The notes below the pieces were generated by a model, which was not told the DNA's origin, did not search any database, and saw only the letters and a list, made by a program, of their open reading frames with translations. From assembly GCF_013113735.1 (NCBI RefSeq), contig NZ_CP053346.1, positions 1,192,001 through 1,256,000 on the forward strand: 64,000 nucleotides of DNA, given 5' to 3'. The DNA is from Sphingomonas sp. AP4-R1 (lineage in GTDB: Bacteria > Pseudomonadota > Alphaproteobacteria > Sphingomonadales > Sphingomonadaceae). The stretch's first letter is position 1. Each line of letters starts with the position of its first letter. Both the position numbers and the translations under genes were made by a program. Shown here in pieces: positions 9,035 to 18,709 of this stretch.

Positions 9035-10396
9035 TCAGTCGTCGGCTTCGAATCCCCCGTCCTTGGGCGGCTCGAGCCTAAAGCGACCGAAGGTCAGCAC
9101 GTCGGCCCAGCCCGGGGACGCTCGGGCAGTCCGACGCGCGTGGGCGAGTTGGTGCTGCACTATCTCGACGGCGTTGCGCAGAGCCTGCAAGTGCGGGGCG
9201 TCACCTTCGATGCGAAACGATTGGAGCGCGGCGAAATCCTGCGACCAATGGTCGTTGCGCGCGTAGCGCAGAATGGTGCCGGGATAGACCGAGCCGTCGA
9301 GCAGCTGATCGAAAGCAGGGCTGTCGAGATGCATGCCGATGGTCAGAATATGCGGCTCTTCGCCGAAGGCCGATTCGAGACGGCGAATGAGGCGGCACAG
9401 GTCGAACAGCTGGCGCGCGCCGCCGCTCCCGACTTGATCGCACGCGGCGAGCGTAGCCGGGAGAATGCGCCATCGGATTGGATCCTTCTTGATCGCGATC
9501 AGCGCGTCATGATGACCGTGGCCGCCCTCGCGCTGCCGTACGAACAGGATACGCTCGGGCCGCAGCGACAGGATCGTCGCGTGGATCTCTTCGACGTCGA
9601 GGCTATAGCCGTCTTGATCCGGCGCGAACGGGGTCGACTTGCCTTGGAACAGCCAATCAAAGCAGATCCCGACATCCTCGGCCAGCGTGCGTAGTTCGGC
9701 GAGGTCGATCGGAGCGGAGCCATCCGCGATCTGCTCAAGTCGCTGCCAGCTGGCATGGCCGGCATTCTGCGCGAGCTCCTGCAGAGTGAAGCGGTCTTCA
9801 TCCTCGCGGCCGACGTTCATCAGCCGCAGGGCCTCCAAAAGCCGCTCGCCGATCGCGACGGCGATCGGCGACTTGACCGGCGACGATGCCGCGATGACGG
9901 CGGTCAGATTGTAGCCGACCGCCAAGTCGATATGCTGGTCGAGATAGGTTTCCACCCAATCCCAGGCCAGCACGTCGATCGAGAAGAGGCCGTCCGCGCG
10001 ATGTGCATCGCTCAGGACGCGGGCGACACGCTTGAGATGTGCATCGTTTGGTCCAGTCGTCAGCAAGATGAAACGATCGAGCGGGGGAACGAACGTCCTG
10101 GCCTTGGCCACTTCGGTCAGCAGTTCGGGTTCGGACAGAGCCGCCTGTTGGGCAAAGTCCGGATCGCTTCGACCCTTGCACTGGATGCCGACGCGCTGAC
10201 CCGTGCGCCAATCGACACCGACCACATCGATCCCCGCCTGCTTCTGGCCTGAACGACCATTGAGATCGGCGCCGACATCTCCGAGCAGGCGGGAGAACAG
10301 GTCACGCGTCAGGCGCTCGAAGGCCTGCCAGTCTCGAGGCCGATTGAAAGTCCCACCGCGACCGGCCTTCATCCATATCGGTTCTGGCTGCGTCAT
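9035..10396 (-). CDS. Mrr-like restriction-endonuclease-fold protein with helix-turn-helix
   Basis: A 453-residue protein. Residues 20-130 form an Mrr-type nuclease domain: a Glu in FERLTRDLF near 27, GIDVVG with Asp 57, and QCK at 72-74, followed by the FILLTTG strand usual in this group. Residues about 200-255 (FTLQELAQNAGHASWQRLEQIADG and onward) look like a helix-turn-helix of the XRE kind. The C-terminal 200 residues are not recognised. Such nuclease domains often sit at the N terminus of anti-phage effectors. It lies between the AlbA_2 gene upstream and the 825-residue gene downstream on the same strand. Confidence 0.78.
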   Translation of the reverse strand: MTQPEPIWMKAGRGGTFNRPRDWQAFERLTRDLFSRLLGDVGADLNGRSGQKQAGIDVVGVDWRTGQRVGIQCKGRSDPDFAQQAALSEPELLTEVAKARTFVPPLDRFILLTTGPNDAHLKRVARVLSDAHRADGLFSIDVLAWDWVETYLDQHIDLAVGYNLTAVIAASSPVKSPIAVAIGERLLEALRLMNVGREDEDRFTLQELAQNAGHASWQRLEQIADGSAPIDLAELRTLAEDVGICFDWLFQGKSTPFAPDQDGYSLDVEEIHATILSLRPERILFVRQREGGHGHHDALIAIKKDPIRWRILPATLAACDQVGSGGARQLFDLCRLIRRLESAFGEEPHILTIGMHLDSPAFDQLLDGSVYPGTILRYARNDHWSQDFAALQSFRIEGDAPHLQALRNAVEIVQHQLAHARRTARASPGWADVLTFGRFRLEPPKDGGFEADD

Positions 10397-10662
10397 CTTG
10401 CGACTATGGCGGATGGTGGACGCGAAGGGAAAGTGCCTGAAACGGGCTCCGTCAGACCAAGTTGCCCCGGCTCGCGGAGGCCTGCCAGCGGCGTGTGATG
10501 CGCACTACCGACGGATAACCTGACAGCCGTTATGAGCGCTTACCGGGGCTAGTCGGCGTCGAGCGACGCAAGAAGAGATAGAATCGCTGCCAGCATGTCG
10601 AGACCGTGCGCGCGATCGGAGCGACCTTCATAAGGAATTAGGCAGGGCTGGCCGCCATTCGA
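10397..10662. other. spacer with an in-frame extension of the upstream gene
   Basis: The 266-base gap is mostly featureless. On the minus strand, right after the stop of the AlbA_2 gene, the same frame stays open for about 37 codons (PCLIPYEGRSDRAHGLDMLA and on) and ends at a second stop near 10548. This could be a lost C-terminal tail or a remnant of another gene. Confidence 0.35.
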
Positions 10663-12090
10663 TCAGCGACGCTGTTCCAGCACCTTGCGCACATAGTCTG
10701 GACCGATCTCCCAGCCACCGAACAATCGGGTGATCGGGCCGACGAGCGATGCGGTAACCTGGGCGAGGTCCGCCGTGAGGGAGGCAATGCCGACCTCGAT
10801 CGCGACGCGCCGGGTGTTTTCACGACTGGACCGGCTCACGCTGAAGTAAGAGCCGGGCGCGACTTCGTCGATCTGTCGATCAGACAATCCGAGATAGTCG
10901 ATGATCAACTCGCACCGTGTCGCCGATGGGAAACGTTGGGCGAGCGCACCAACGAACGCGAGGCGCTCTGCGGTCATATCGATCTCGAACGAGGGAGCGA
11001 GACGACCACCGGCCGGCCACTCGCGGGATCTGCGCCGCTGCAGCCATTCGCTGATCGACGGATTGTCCTCCGCGAACCCCGCGATCTCGATCCCGATACC
11101 GTCGTCGCGGACAAGCCAAGACACCGGCAGAGTACCTGCCGAACCCTCCGCCGGCTCTCGTGCCGCGTAGGCTTCCCGCCCGTCAACAAGCAGGATACCC
11201 GGCCGGGCTTCTCCCACATTCGCCCGCGCGAAAGCGCTCGTGCCTCTGTTCAGTAACTGCTCGGATGCCCAGGCGGCCTCTCTTATCGCGCGATCCAACG
11301 CCCCGAGGTCCAAGGGCGCCGGCGGATTGCCATCGTCATCTGTGAGGCGGAACGCGAAGACGACACGATTGCCGACCAGATCAACCGGCCAGTCTCGCTC
11401 TGCCGAGGCCGTGCCATTCCAGCGTTCTATCGCCCAGTCAGTCAGTCGTGGGAGTGGACTTCCTTCTGGCGCTGCAACCTGCGGCCCGTCGAACAATTGG
11501 CCGATGGAAGCCAGCAACGAAGTTCGCTCGCTGAGGACGCATCGGCGCAACACGTCACGCCACAGCTCCGGCGTGTTGATCGGGACCGACTTGGGGCCTG
11601 GCGCGCGCACATAATGCACGCCGCGGACTATCCCCTGCGGACGCCCCTTCTCCTGCGGGCCATCCGCTTTCGCACAAACGGGTACGGAGCCGTGGGCCGG
11701 CACGCGAATCACCGGGTAGACCAGCCCGGACGAGGCGGTGACCAGGTGCACCTCGCAATGGGGTTGGGGCTCGAGATACTTTTCGCCGATCCCGTTGATC
11801 TGGTCCTGATCGTAGGCCGCAAGATCGCCGGGCCGGGGCATTGATACTCCACCGTCATCGTCGAAGCCGAACACCAGCCAGCCGCCACCGCCATTGGCAA
11901 GCGCACAGATATGACGCGCGATCTTGGCGCGCTCGACCGCTTCGGTCAGCGGCATCCAGTTCTTATACTCGACGTCAGGCGCCTCGAGACGCCGCTCGAC
12001 GAGGTCGGCAAGCAGGTTGCGATCCAGAGGCGCACGGGAGGCCATGTCCTGGTCGTTAGCCGAGCCTGGATCGCTTGGGGAGAGTGGCAT
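10663..12090 (-). CDS. AlbA_2 (Schlafen-like) domain protein
   Basis: A protein of about 475 residues with an N-terminal AlbA_2/Schlafen-like domain: the VEYKNW strand (Glu and Lys conserved) followed by ARHICALANGGGGWLVFGFDDDG. Proteins of this fold bind or cut nucleic acid and occur in several anti-phage and transcriptional-control contexts. The rest of the chain is not recognised. The start is uncertain: ATG at 12090, ATG at 12045 (MASRAPLDRNLLADL, closer to family lengths) or an upstream TTG. It is divergent from the giant nuclease-repeat gene with an 87-base spacer, and upstream of the Mrr-like and 825-residue genes on its own strand. Confidence 0.78.
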   Translation of the reverse strand: MPLSPSDPGSANDQDMASRAPLDRNLLADLVERRLEAPDVEYKNWMPLTEAVERAKIARHICALANGGGGWLVFGFDDDGGVSMPRPGDLAAYDQDQINGIGEKYLEPQPHCEVHLVTASSGLVYPVIRVPAHGSVPVCAKADGPQEKGRPQGIVRGVHYVRAPGPKSVPINTPELWRDVLRRCVLSERTSLLASIGQLFDGPQVAAPEGSPLPRLTDWAIERWNGTASAERDWPVDLVGNRVVFAFRLTDDDGNPPAPLDLGALDRAIREAAWASEQLLNRGTSAFARANVGEARPGILLVDGREAYAAREPAEGSAGTLPVSWLVRDDGIGIEIAGFAEDNPSISEWLQRRRSREWPAGGRLAPSFEIDMTAERLAFVGALAQRFPSATRCELIIDYLGLSDRQIDEVAPGSYFSVSRSSRENTRRVAIEVGIASLTADLAQVTASLVGPITRLFGGWEIGPDYVRKVLEQRR

Positions 12091-12146
12091 GGCCGGTCCA
12101 ACCGCCCCCAACGGGACAGTGATCCGCCAACAAAGAACATAACTTG

Positions 12147-12166
12147 AACGTGGACCGGCTCACGTT
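12147..12166. promoter_or_regulatory. palindrome in the divergent promoter region of the giant gene
   Basis: AACGTG and CACGTT form an inverted repeat around an 8-base spacer, ending 11 bases before the giant gene's start codon and lying between two divergent genes. The shape and place fit an operator. The HTH-bearing protein encoded at 9035-10396 is one possible ligand; this is a guess. Confidence 0.35.
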
Positions 12167-12177
12167 ACCATAGGAGC

Positions 12178-15100
12178 GTGCACGCACTTCCCGTCCGCAG
12201 CTCCCAGATCCCCGACTTCCATGCTCTTGGTTGGCAGGACTTCGAGCGGATGACGGTTGAGCTGTTCCATCACGAACAAGGCATCGACTCCGCCCATCAG
12301 CATGGAACCCCTGGCCCGACTTCAGATCGGGGCGCGGATGTCATTGGATATCGCCAGGATGACGACGGTATCGAGCTCGGATCATGCAAATGTTATCCCA
12401 GCACGACGCCCGCGCAGATCGCAGCATGGTCGAACGAGTTCCTCACGCACTGGAGTGAGTACTGGCAGGGTCGCCGGGTCCGCAAATTCACGCTGGTAAC
12501 TGCTGCATCCAACACGGCCTCGATGGCGATCCTCGAGCAGATCGAGACGGAGAAGGCGCGCTTCCGCGCGCATGGAATCACCTATTCGCTGTGGGGTCCG
12601 GCCCAGATTACGTCTCGGTTACGCGGTCAGCGCGCGATCGTTGCGACCTATCTTCTCCCGCACTGGATCGAACCGCTCTGCGGCCCGGCACAGACGGTCG
12701 CCCCGACCTCCCCGCCGCGCCTTGCGCTCGATGCCGCGATCGTGGGGCAAATTGCCGACCTTCAGGTGCTCCTGTCGGATCAGTCGGCAAGGGAAGTCGA
12801 CACCGCCGTCGATGATCTCCGCGCAGGTCGGACCGAGCGGGTCCGCACGCTTCTCCAGAAGTTCTACAACCCTGAATTTTGGTCTCAGATCACCGCTCCC
12901 ACCCGCGCCCAGATCCTGCGCCTTGAGGGCTCGCTCGTCCTTCACCTGGGCGATCTTGATCGGGCAGACGAACTGGATCGACAGGCTGAAGCAGAGGCGC
13001 CCGGCAACGAGCCAAGGCTGCGCGCGCGCATTGCTGCAGAGCGGAGCGGATCGACACCCGGCCTCCAAATCCTCGGTCAACCGATCTCGATCGCAGGACG
13101 ACAACTGCAATTGTCACTCCTGCTGGCGTCTGGAGACATCGCCGCCGCGCGCGCCTGCCTCGATCGTCTCGACGCCGAAGCCGCGGAGGACCCGGAAACG
13201 ATACGGCTCGGCGCCCTGCTCAGCGTAGCGGAGAACGATAGGCCTCGGGCGCTCAATCGGATCAATGTGGCGGAGCGGGCCGCTGGCCACTGGACCGCTG
13301 TCCAGCGATCGGGCGTCGTCATCCGTTACGCGCTGGCCGCCTCCCCGCACCTGCGCAGTTCGTTCCTGCTCGCGCCGAATCCATACAGCGAAAGCCTCGT
13401 CTGCGTAGACGATGAGGCGCAGGCGTATCTACGCGACGCACTTGCCATGCTGGATCGTCTGACCGAGGTGGAGCCTGGCGATTTCGAGGACCAGCTCTGG
13501 CGCCTCGCTATCCTCTGCAATCTGCTCGACGGCCATGGCCAGGCCAGCACTCTGGCGGGCGCCATTCTGGACCAGGCGCCGGCGGAGCCGACCGTGGTGG
13601 CTTGGTGCGTCCAGCGCAATCTCGACGTCGATCTGGCTCCATCCATTGCGGCGTTACGCTCGCTCTATGAAGCCGGGACCGACCTTCCCCACGTCCGTGC
13701 ACTCGGTCTGGCCATGCTGTCGACGGACGATCGTGCTGGAGCGGCGAACTTTCTCGAAGCCCATCTAGGACTGCAGGACGGCGCGCTGCACGAGGAACTG
13801 CAGGAGTGGATCGACCGATATCGTGAGATATCCGGGGATCCCGACACGATCGCCTTCGAAACTGCACGCAGGCAGGACGACTGGGGGCCTTTCGCAGAGA
13901 GACTGGATGCGCGGCTTGGCGCACATCCACCCGAGCCCTTCGGTCTCGTCATGGCGGAGCAGGCGGCCAGCTTCGGACGCTGGACCATCCTCGCGCCGTG
14001 GGCAGAGGCATTGCTTAGCTATCGCACCGCCACGGCGGCGCGGATCGCGATCATCGCCTTGTACAATATTGGCAGGATCGACGACGCTCTCGGTGCACTG
14101 GAGAGATCCCGCGCCTTGTTCGGAAGCGACCTTCCATCCGAACTGCGACGTCTGCGCATCGAGGCTCTGACCCGGTCAGGCGGCGCCCGCGAAGCGCTGC
14201 GCGAGGCGAGTGTGCTGACCGAACGATCCTCCGACCCATTCGACCAGTTGGTCTTTGCCGAGGTGAGCGCCTTTACCGGCAACCTGAGAGCCGCCACTCC
14301 TACCCTGCGCAAGGCGCTCCTGACCGATACCTTGCGGCCCGAAAACGCGCTGCGCTGGTCACGCCGGATGGCGACGGTCGACCGCCCCTTGTCCGAGGAC
14401 CTCCTGCGTCATGCGATTGCCCGCGGGATCGATCCGAGCCAGCTTGCCGCAGCCGCCGATCAGGCGGCCCGCCTCGGGCTCTCCGCAGAATATTCGAAAC
14501 TCCTGCCCCTTCTGGAAGCGCGCGCCGGGGAGCCAGGCAGCGATCTGACGATCATCTCAGACGAACAGCGGGCACAGATGGAGGCTGCCGACCGCGAGGA
14601 TGTCGAGGCGCGCTGGCGGCATTACCTGGTGGGTGCGATACCGATCCACCTGCTCTTTGATGACGATCCAGCCAGCCTGCTGCGGCTGCTCTCGACCAAC
14701 CTAGAGCCTCCAGCCGATAGCGAGCTGCTGATGCCGCGCCTTATCCGGCATGGCGGCCGCCCCGCCCGAATGGGCGGTCTTCCGCCATGGCCCGACATGC
14801 GGATCCACCTTGATGTGACGGGCCTGTTCGAGGTCGAACGTCTGGGGCTTCTCGACCGGTTGGAAGGCCACCCCCACCCGATCATCGTCTCGGCGCGGCT
14901 GCCGGATCTCCTCCATGCGATGGCCACCGCCGCAGCACCGGCGGGACATCAGCCCGGCCTGGTCCGCGACGTCATCGCGTTGATCGACGCGAGGCGGTTA
15001 CGCATCACCGATCCTGGAGAGCGGGTCGACGCGTCGTGGCCCCCCTGGACCGGAATGGAGATTGACGTCGACTGCGCGGCTGCCCGGCTCGCTGCTACGG

Positions 15101-18100
15101 CCCGCGCCGCAGGACTGCTGGGCGAGCCTGTGCCGAGCGATTTTCCGCTTGAGGACAGGTTGCCCGAAACCTCGCTCGATCTCTCGCAAGACCTGCTGGT
15201 CCCGGCGTCGATCCTGCTGCGCTTGGCGCTGTCGGGAGACCTAGCTGCGCTCGCCCGGTCATGCAGGCTGGTCATTCCCGAAGAGGATGCCGGCATCCTC
15301 CGCCGGGCGTCCGCGCTGGTCGGCACCAACGAGAACATGACAGCTCGCGCGATCAGGCTCGCCGAGCGGATCGCTGCCGGCGTTGCCGCCGGGACTTACC
15401 GCTTCCTGCCGAGAGCCACCGATCCGGAGGAGCAAGGCGGAAAGGCTTCGGCCTTGCTGGGCGAGATGCTTTCTATCGCCCCGGTCGACGGCGGCGTGGC
15501 GTGGTTCGATGATCGCAACCTGTCGGGCTATGTTCATGCCGAGACGTTGCCGATCGTCGGGACGCCGGAGATGATCGGTGTGATGCAGGATGCCGGTCTG
15601 CTGACAGCGGCCGAGATCGCGGACCTTCAATTTCGACTCGTGGCAAGCGCGGCGACCTTCCTTCCCGCCGACGCGAGCCTCATCGCGACCGCGCTCGATG
15701 CAGCACCAATCCATGATGGACGAGTGATCGAGACCGAGGATCTGGCACGCCTGCGTCGGGCATTTGCGGCAACGACAAGTCAGGCGCGTCATCTCAAGCT
15801 TGGGCCCGCCGGCGGTCTGCTGGCGGATCGTCCGGATGAGGATGTCGCCATCCGTTCGAGCATGGGCCTGCTTGGCGACATGATGGATCATATCTGGATC
15901 GGAAGTGTGGCCTCCATCGAGCAATGCATCGCACGGTCTGACTGGGCATGGAGCGCGTTGCGCATATTGCGGGCGCCACCCAATCTGCCAGCCGCCGACA
16001 GGAAGGCGCGCGGCCGGTTTCTTGCGATGCAGATTGCCCGCTGCCTCGACAAGGCAGTCGAGGTCGGCGGCTACGCAAACGAGCGTGAGAATTTGCGCGA
16101 CAACTATATCGGCTGGTGGTGGCAGCGCGCGATCCAGCCCCGTCTGGCTGTCGAGCCGGACCTGACTGACCGCATTGGCGACTGTCTGGTCGAGCTCTAT
16201 CGCGCCCTCCTGAACGATCGCGACCTGTCACCCGAAGCCAGGCCACGCGAACGCGAGTATGTTTTCCTCAGGCGTGCCCAATGCCTCCCACCGCCCATTG
16301 CCGAGCGGATCAAGCAGAGCGGCCTCTTCGCGCGGTTCGTGACGACGGTCCGCAACGTCACGATCGGCGAAGTACATTTCACCCCGGCGATGTTCTGGAC
16401 CGGGATGCGCAAGGCGCTTCGCTCGGGATCAGCGCAGATAGTCTCAACGCGCGGTCGCAAGCTGACCCTGCGCCGATCGGGCGCCATGGTCGTCGCCAGC
16501 GGGGTGGCGGACTCGCAGATCCAGGACGACCTTAACGAGATCCTGGTCGCTCGACCGCGAGAGCGGTCCGCAGCCCTTCGCCTCTTCATTGCGCGGTATC
16601 GCCTGGACCAGCCCGGCGAGGCACCGTTCGATGAAGCCGTTTTGCGGTCGGTGCCTGACGAGAAATTGATGGAGATCCTGTCCGATGCGCGGTCCGCCTC
16701 CACCGAGGGCCGTTACCGTAATGCCGAGAGATCGTTGCAGACCCAGCGTGGCGCGCCCACCGACTCGCTTCGACCGACAGGCCTCACGGCATTCGCCAGC
16801 TATTTCGGCGTAGCGCTTGACGAGCAGGATCCGGACAATCTGGCCGATCGGCAGTTCGCAACGTTGCAAGAGCGGCATGGAACCGCGGAGGCTCTGCGGA
16901 GGATCTCTCGGCTACCCTTGGTGCCCAGACCTGCGTGGTCGGCCCAACTCACCGATGATGAGGCCACGCGCCTCTGGACGGGGGCTCGCACACCCACCGC
17001 GATGATCGCCGCTATTGGCATGGCAGCGCAACGCGCTGTGGGCGCCGACGCGGATCGCGAAATCCTCGATCGGCTGATCGAGACAAGCCGCCTGTGGAGT
17101 GCAGCAATTTCCACGGTCCTCCGATGGACGCAAGCCTGCCTGATCGCCGATCCCGAATGGACGTGTGCATCACCGGCGGCCCGGCTCAATCTGATCTGGA
17201 TGCATGCCGGCTGGTTGCTGGAGCAGTTCATCGGTGGTGGCTTCGAACCCCACATCCTGGTCGACGGGCTGAAGGAAGGTCTTGAGCAAGGTGCCGCGAT
17301 CGATCGCATCGCGACCGGCTGGCTCGGTCCGATCGACCAGGCAAACCCGGTCGGCATCAGTGGTCGCGTCCTGCTCTATCACGGGCTCGCCGCGATTTGC
17401 GACGAGAAGCCCGTTTCGACGGTCCTGCCTGGGCCGATCGTCGAAGCGGCGCGGAGCTGGCTCAACTTGCCTGACAGCCAGGTCGGCATGCCCCATGTCG
17501 TTCTTCTGACTCGCAGGCCTGATGGCGCATGTAGCCTTCCGGGCTATCTCCGGATGCACCCGACAGGTTTGTATGACGAGACAGCACCTGCGATCCGCGA
17601 CCTGCTCATCGACAACGCGCTCCAGGAGCTGGAAGCCGATCCGATGCAGGTGGCAAGTTGGACAGCCTTCGCCGCACTCGCCCACCGCGGGATCAGTCAG
17701 GCACAAGTCGGACGGCTGGAGGAATTGTTGTCGCGGGTGGCACTGTTCGACATCGCCTTCTTGCCGGATCCGGCCGCGCCCAATTTCCATCTTTGGCGTG
17801 GTGTTCTCGCCGCGTTGCTCGCGTCTCGGCAGGGCGACATTGCGAACGAGATCCTCGAGCTTGCCCGGCGATGCCAGCATCATTTCCGCGGTCGGCTCAC
17901 CGAAGGGTCTTCCGGCAGTGACGCGCTGTGCGAACTTGCGGAAATTTCGGTAACCACCGGGATGATCGGTGCCGACACATTCGCGGACGCACGCTTTGCG
18001 AGCAATATGGTCGGCATCGCCAATCACTGGACCGATGCGATCCCGGCACTTCGCCAGATTGTCGACAACCTGCTCGCGACGGCATCTCCCGACCGCTACC

Positions 18101-18144
18101 CGGCGCTTTGGGAACTGGACTTCGACCTGCGCAGACGTGGCTGA
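12178..18144 (+). CDS. giant Mrr-like nuclease, helical-repeat and PIN-like protein
   Basis: A 1988-residue protein. Residues 15-130 form an Mrr-like nuclease domain: FERMTVELF with Glu 23, RGADVIG with Asp 54, and SCK at 69-71 where relatives have QCK, then KFTLVTAAS. Residues about 180-830 are a run of paired helices rich in Ala, Leu and Arg, resembling TPR or HEAT arrays. Around 870-1150 are a strand LDVTGLF, then WFDDRNLSG and LPIVGTPEMIGVM, in the order seen in PIN-like nucleases. The C-terminal 700 residues are more helical repeat. No NTPase motif is seen. The start is GTG 12178 (AGGAG one base before it), with an upstream stop at 12145. A defence role is inferred from architecture and neighbours. 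Confidence 0.8.
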   Translation: MHALPVRSSQIPDFHALGWQDFERMTVELFHHEQGIDSAHQHGTPGPTSDRGADVIGYRQDDDGIELGSCKCYPSTTPAQIAAWSNEFLTHWSEYWQGRRVRKFTLVTAASNTASMAILEQIETEKARFRAHGITYSLWGPAQITSRLRGQRAIVATYLLPHWIEPLCGPAQTVAPTSPPRLALDAAIVGQIADLQVLLSDQSAREVDTAVDDLRAGRTERVRTLLQKFYNPEFWSQITAPTRAQILRLEGSLVLHLGDLDRADELDRQAEAEAPGNEPRLRARIAAERSGSTPGLQILGQPISIAGRQLQLSLLLASGDIAAARACLDRLDAEAAEDPETIRLGALLSVAENDRPRALNRINVAERAAGHWTAVQRSGVVIRYALAASPHLRSSFLLAPNPYSESLVCVDDEAQAYLRDALAMLDRLTEVEPGDFEDQLWRLAILCNLLDGHGQASTLAGAILDQAPAEPTVVAWCVQRNLDVDLAPSIAALRSLYEAGTDLPHVRALGLAMLSTDDRAGAANFLEAHLGLQDGALHEELQEWIDRYREISGDPDTIAFETARRQDDWGPFAERLDARLGAHPPEPFGLVMAEQAASFGRWTILAPWAEALLSYRTATAARIAIIALYNIGRIDDALGALERSRALFGSDLPSELRRLRIEALTRSGGAREALREASVLTERSSDPFDQLVFAEVSAFTGNLRAATPTLRKALLTDTLRPENALRWSRRMATVDRPLSEDLLRHAIARGIDPSQLAAAADQAARLGLSAEYSKLLPLLEARAGEPGSDLTIISDEQRAQMEAADREDVEARWRHYLVGAIPIHLLFDDDPASLLRLLSTNLEPPADSELLMPRLIRHGGRPARMGGLPPWPDMRIHLDVTGLFEVERLGLLDRLEGHPHPIIVSARLPDLLHAMATAAAPAGHQPGLVRDVIALIDARRLRITDPGERVDASWPPWTGMEIDVDCAAARLAATARAAGLLGEPVPSDFPLEDRLPETSLDLSQDLLVPASILLRLALSGDLAALARSCRLVIPEEDAGILRRASALVGTNENMTARAIRLAERIAAGVAAGTYRFLPRATDPEEQGGKASALLGEMLSIAPVDGGVAWFDDRNLSGYVHAETLPIVGTPEMIGVMQDAGLLTAAEIADLQFRLVASAATFLPADASLIATALDAAPIHDGRVIETEDLARLRRAFAATTSQARHLKLGPAGGLLADRPDEDVAIRSSMGLLGDMMDHIWIGSVASIEQCIARSDWAWSALRILRAPPNLPAADRKARGRFLAMQIARCLDKAVEVGGYANERENLRDNYIGWWWQRAIQPRLAVEPDLTDRIGDCLVELYRALLNDRDLSPEARPREREYVFLRRAQCLPPPIAERIKQSGLFARFVTTVRNVTIGEVHFTPAMFWTGMRKALRSGSAQIVSTRGRKLTLRRSGAMVVASGVADSQIQDDLNEILVARPRERSAALRLFIARYRLDQPGEAPFDEAVLRSVPDEKLMEILSDARSASTEGRYRNAERSLQTQRGAPTDSLRPTGLTAFASYFGVALDEQDPDNLADRQFATLQERHGTAEALRRISRLPLVPRPAWSAQLTDDEATRLWTGARTPTAMIAAIGMAAQRAVGADADREILDRLIETSRLWSAAISTVLRWTQACLIADPEWTCASPAARLNLIWMHAGWLLEQFIGGGFEPHILVDGLKEGLEQGAAIDRIATGWLGPIDQANPVGISGRVLLYHGLAAICDEKPVSTVLPGPIVEAARSWLNLPDSQVGMPHVVLLTRRPDGACSLPGYLRMHPTGLYDETAPAIRDLLIDNALQELEADPMQVASWTAFAALAHRGISQAQVGRLEELLSRVALFDIAFLPDPAAPNFHLWRGVLAALLASRQGDIANEILELARRCQHHFRGRLTEGSSGSDALCELAEISVTTGMIGADTFADARFASNMVGIANHWTDAIPALRQIVDNLLATASPDRYPALWELDFDLRRRG

Positions 18145-18227
18145 GAGGATCTCGGCATGAGCGCCGCGGCCCGCGCCAGCGCGAAATTGCTCCCTTTCCC
18201 GTCCGATCTCTGCCCGATGTCGCGGCA

Positions 18228-18532
18228 GATATCGGAATGATCACGACAGGATCAGGCGCCAGCCCTAGTAGCGCAGAACGAAAATCGCGGGGGACAAGCG
18301 CGATCAGACCCAGCTGCCATTGCCGGACGGCCAGCACATCATAGCCGATGACGCTTCCAAGGCTGTCTCCAACGACGATCACGCGGTCGTAGCGCCCTGA
18401 CGACACGACCCGATCGAAGAGTTCGAGGCCCGACGCGCGGATCTTCTGAGCCGCTCCAACAAATATCGAGCCTGATCGCCACTGATGGGGGCTGGAAAGG
18501 CCATATTCCTTTGGCGCGAGCAGCACAGACAA
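18228..18532 (-). pseudogene. remnant of an alpha/beta-hydrolase-like gene
   Basis: The minus strand reads LELFDRVVSSGRYDRVIVVG then DSLGSVIGYDVL, a nucleophile-elbow motif (G-x-S-x-G type) in a serine-hydrolase context. The likeness fades after about 80 residues, and the open frame then runs antisense into the end of the giant gene. It looks like a fragment, not a complete gene. The exact limits are uncertain. Confidence 0.45.
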
Positions 18533-18559
18533 GCATGAACGGATGACCGGTTATTTCGT

Positions 18560-18709
18560 TTAGCGCTCCAAAGCCGCCAGTCCGTTTTCCACCCGAATTG
18601 CCTTCAAAGCAGTCGACGCGACGGCTTGCGGTCGGGACAACCAGGGCATGTTAAAGGTGGGCGGCTCACCAGTCACAGCCTTGATGCCGCTATCGGTGAG
18701 GCTCCTCAT
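18560..18709 (-). CDS. small hypothetical ORF after alpA
   Basis: A possible 49-residue product (MRSLTDSGIKAVTG to AIRVENGLAALER) begins inside the end of the alpA gene. No family is recognised and there is no clear ribosome site. It may be a truncated tail of a lost gene. Confidence 0.25.
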   Translation of the reverse strand: MRSLTDSGIKAVTGEPPTFNMPWLSRPQAVASTALKAIRVENGLAALER

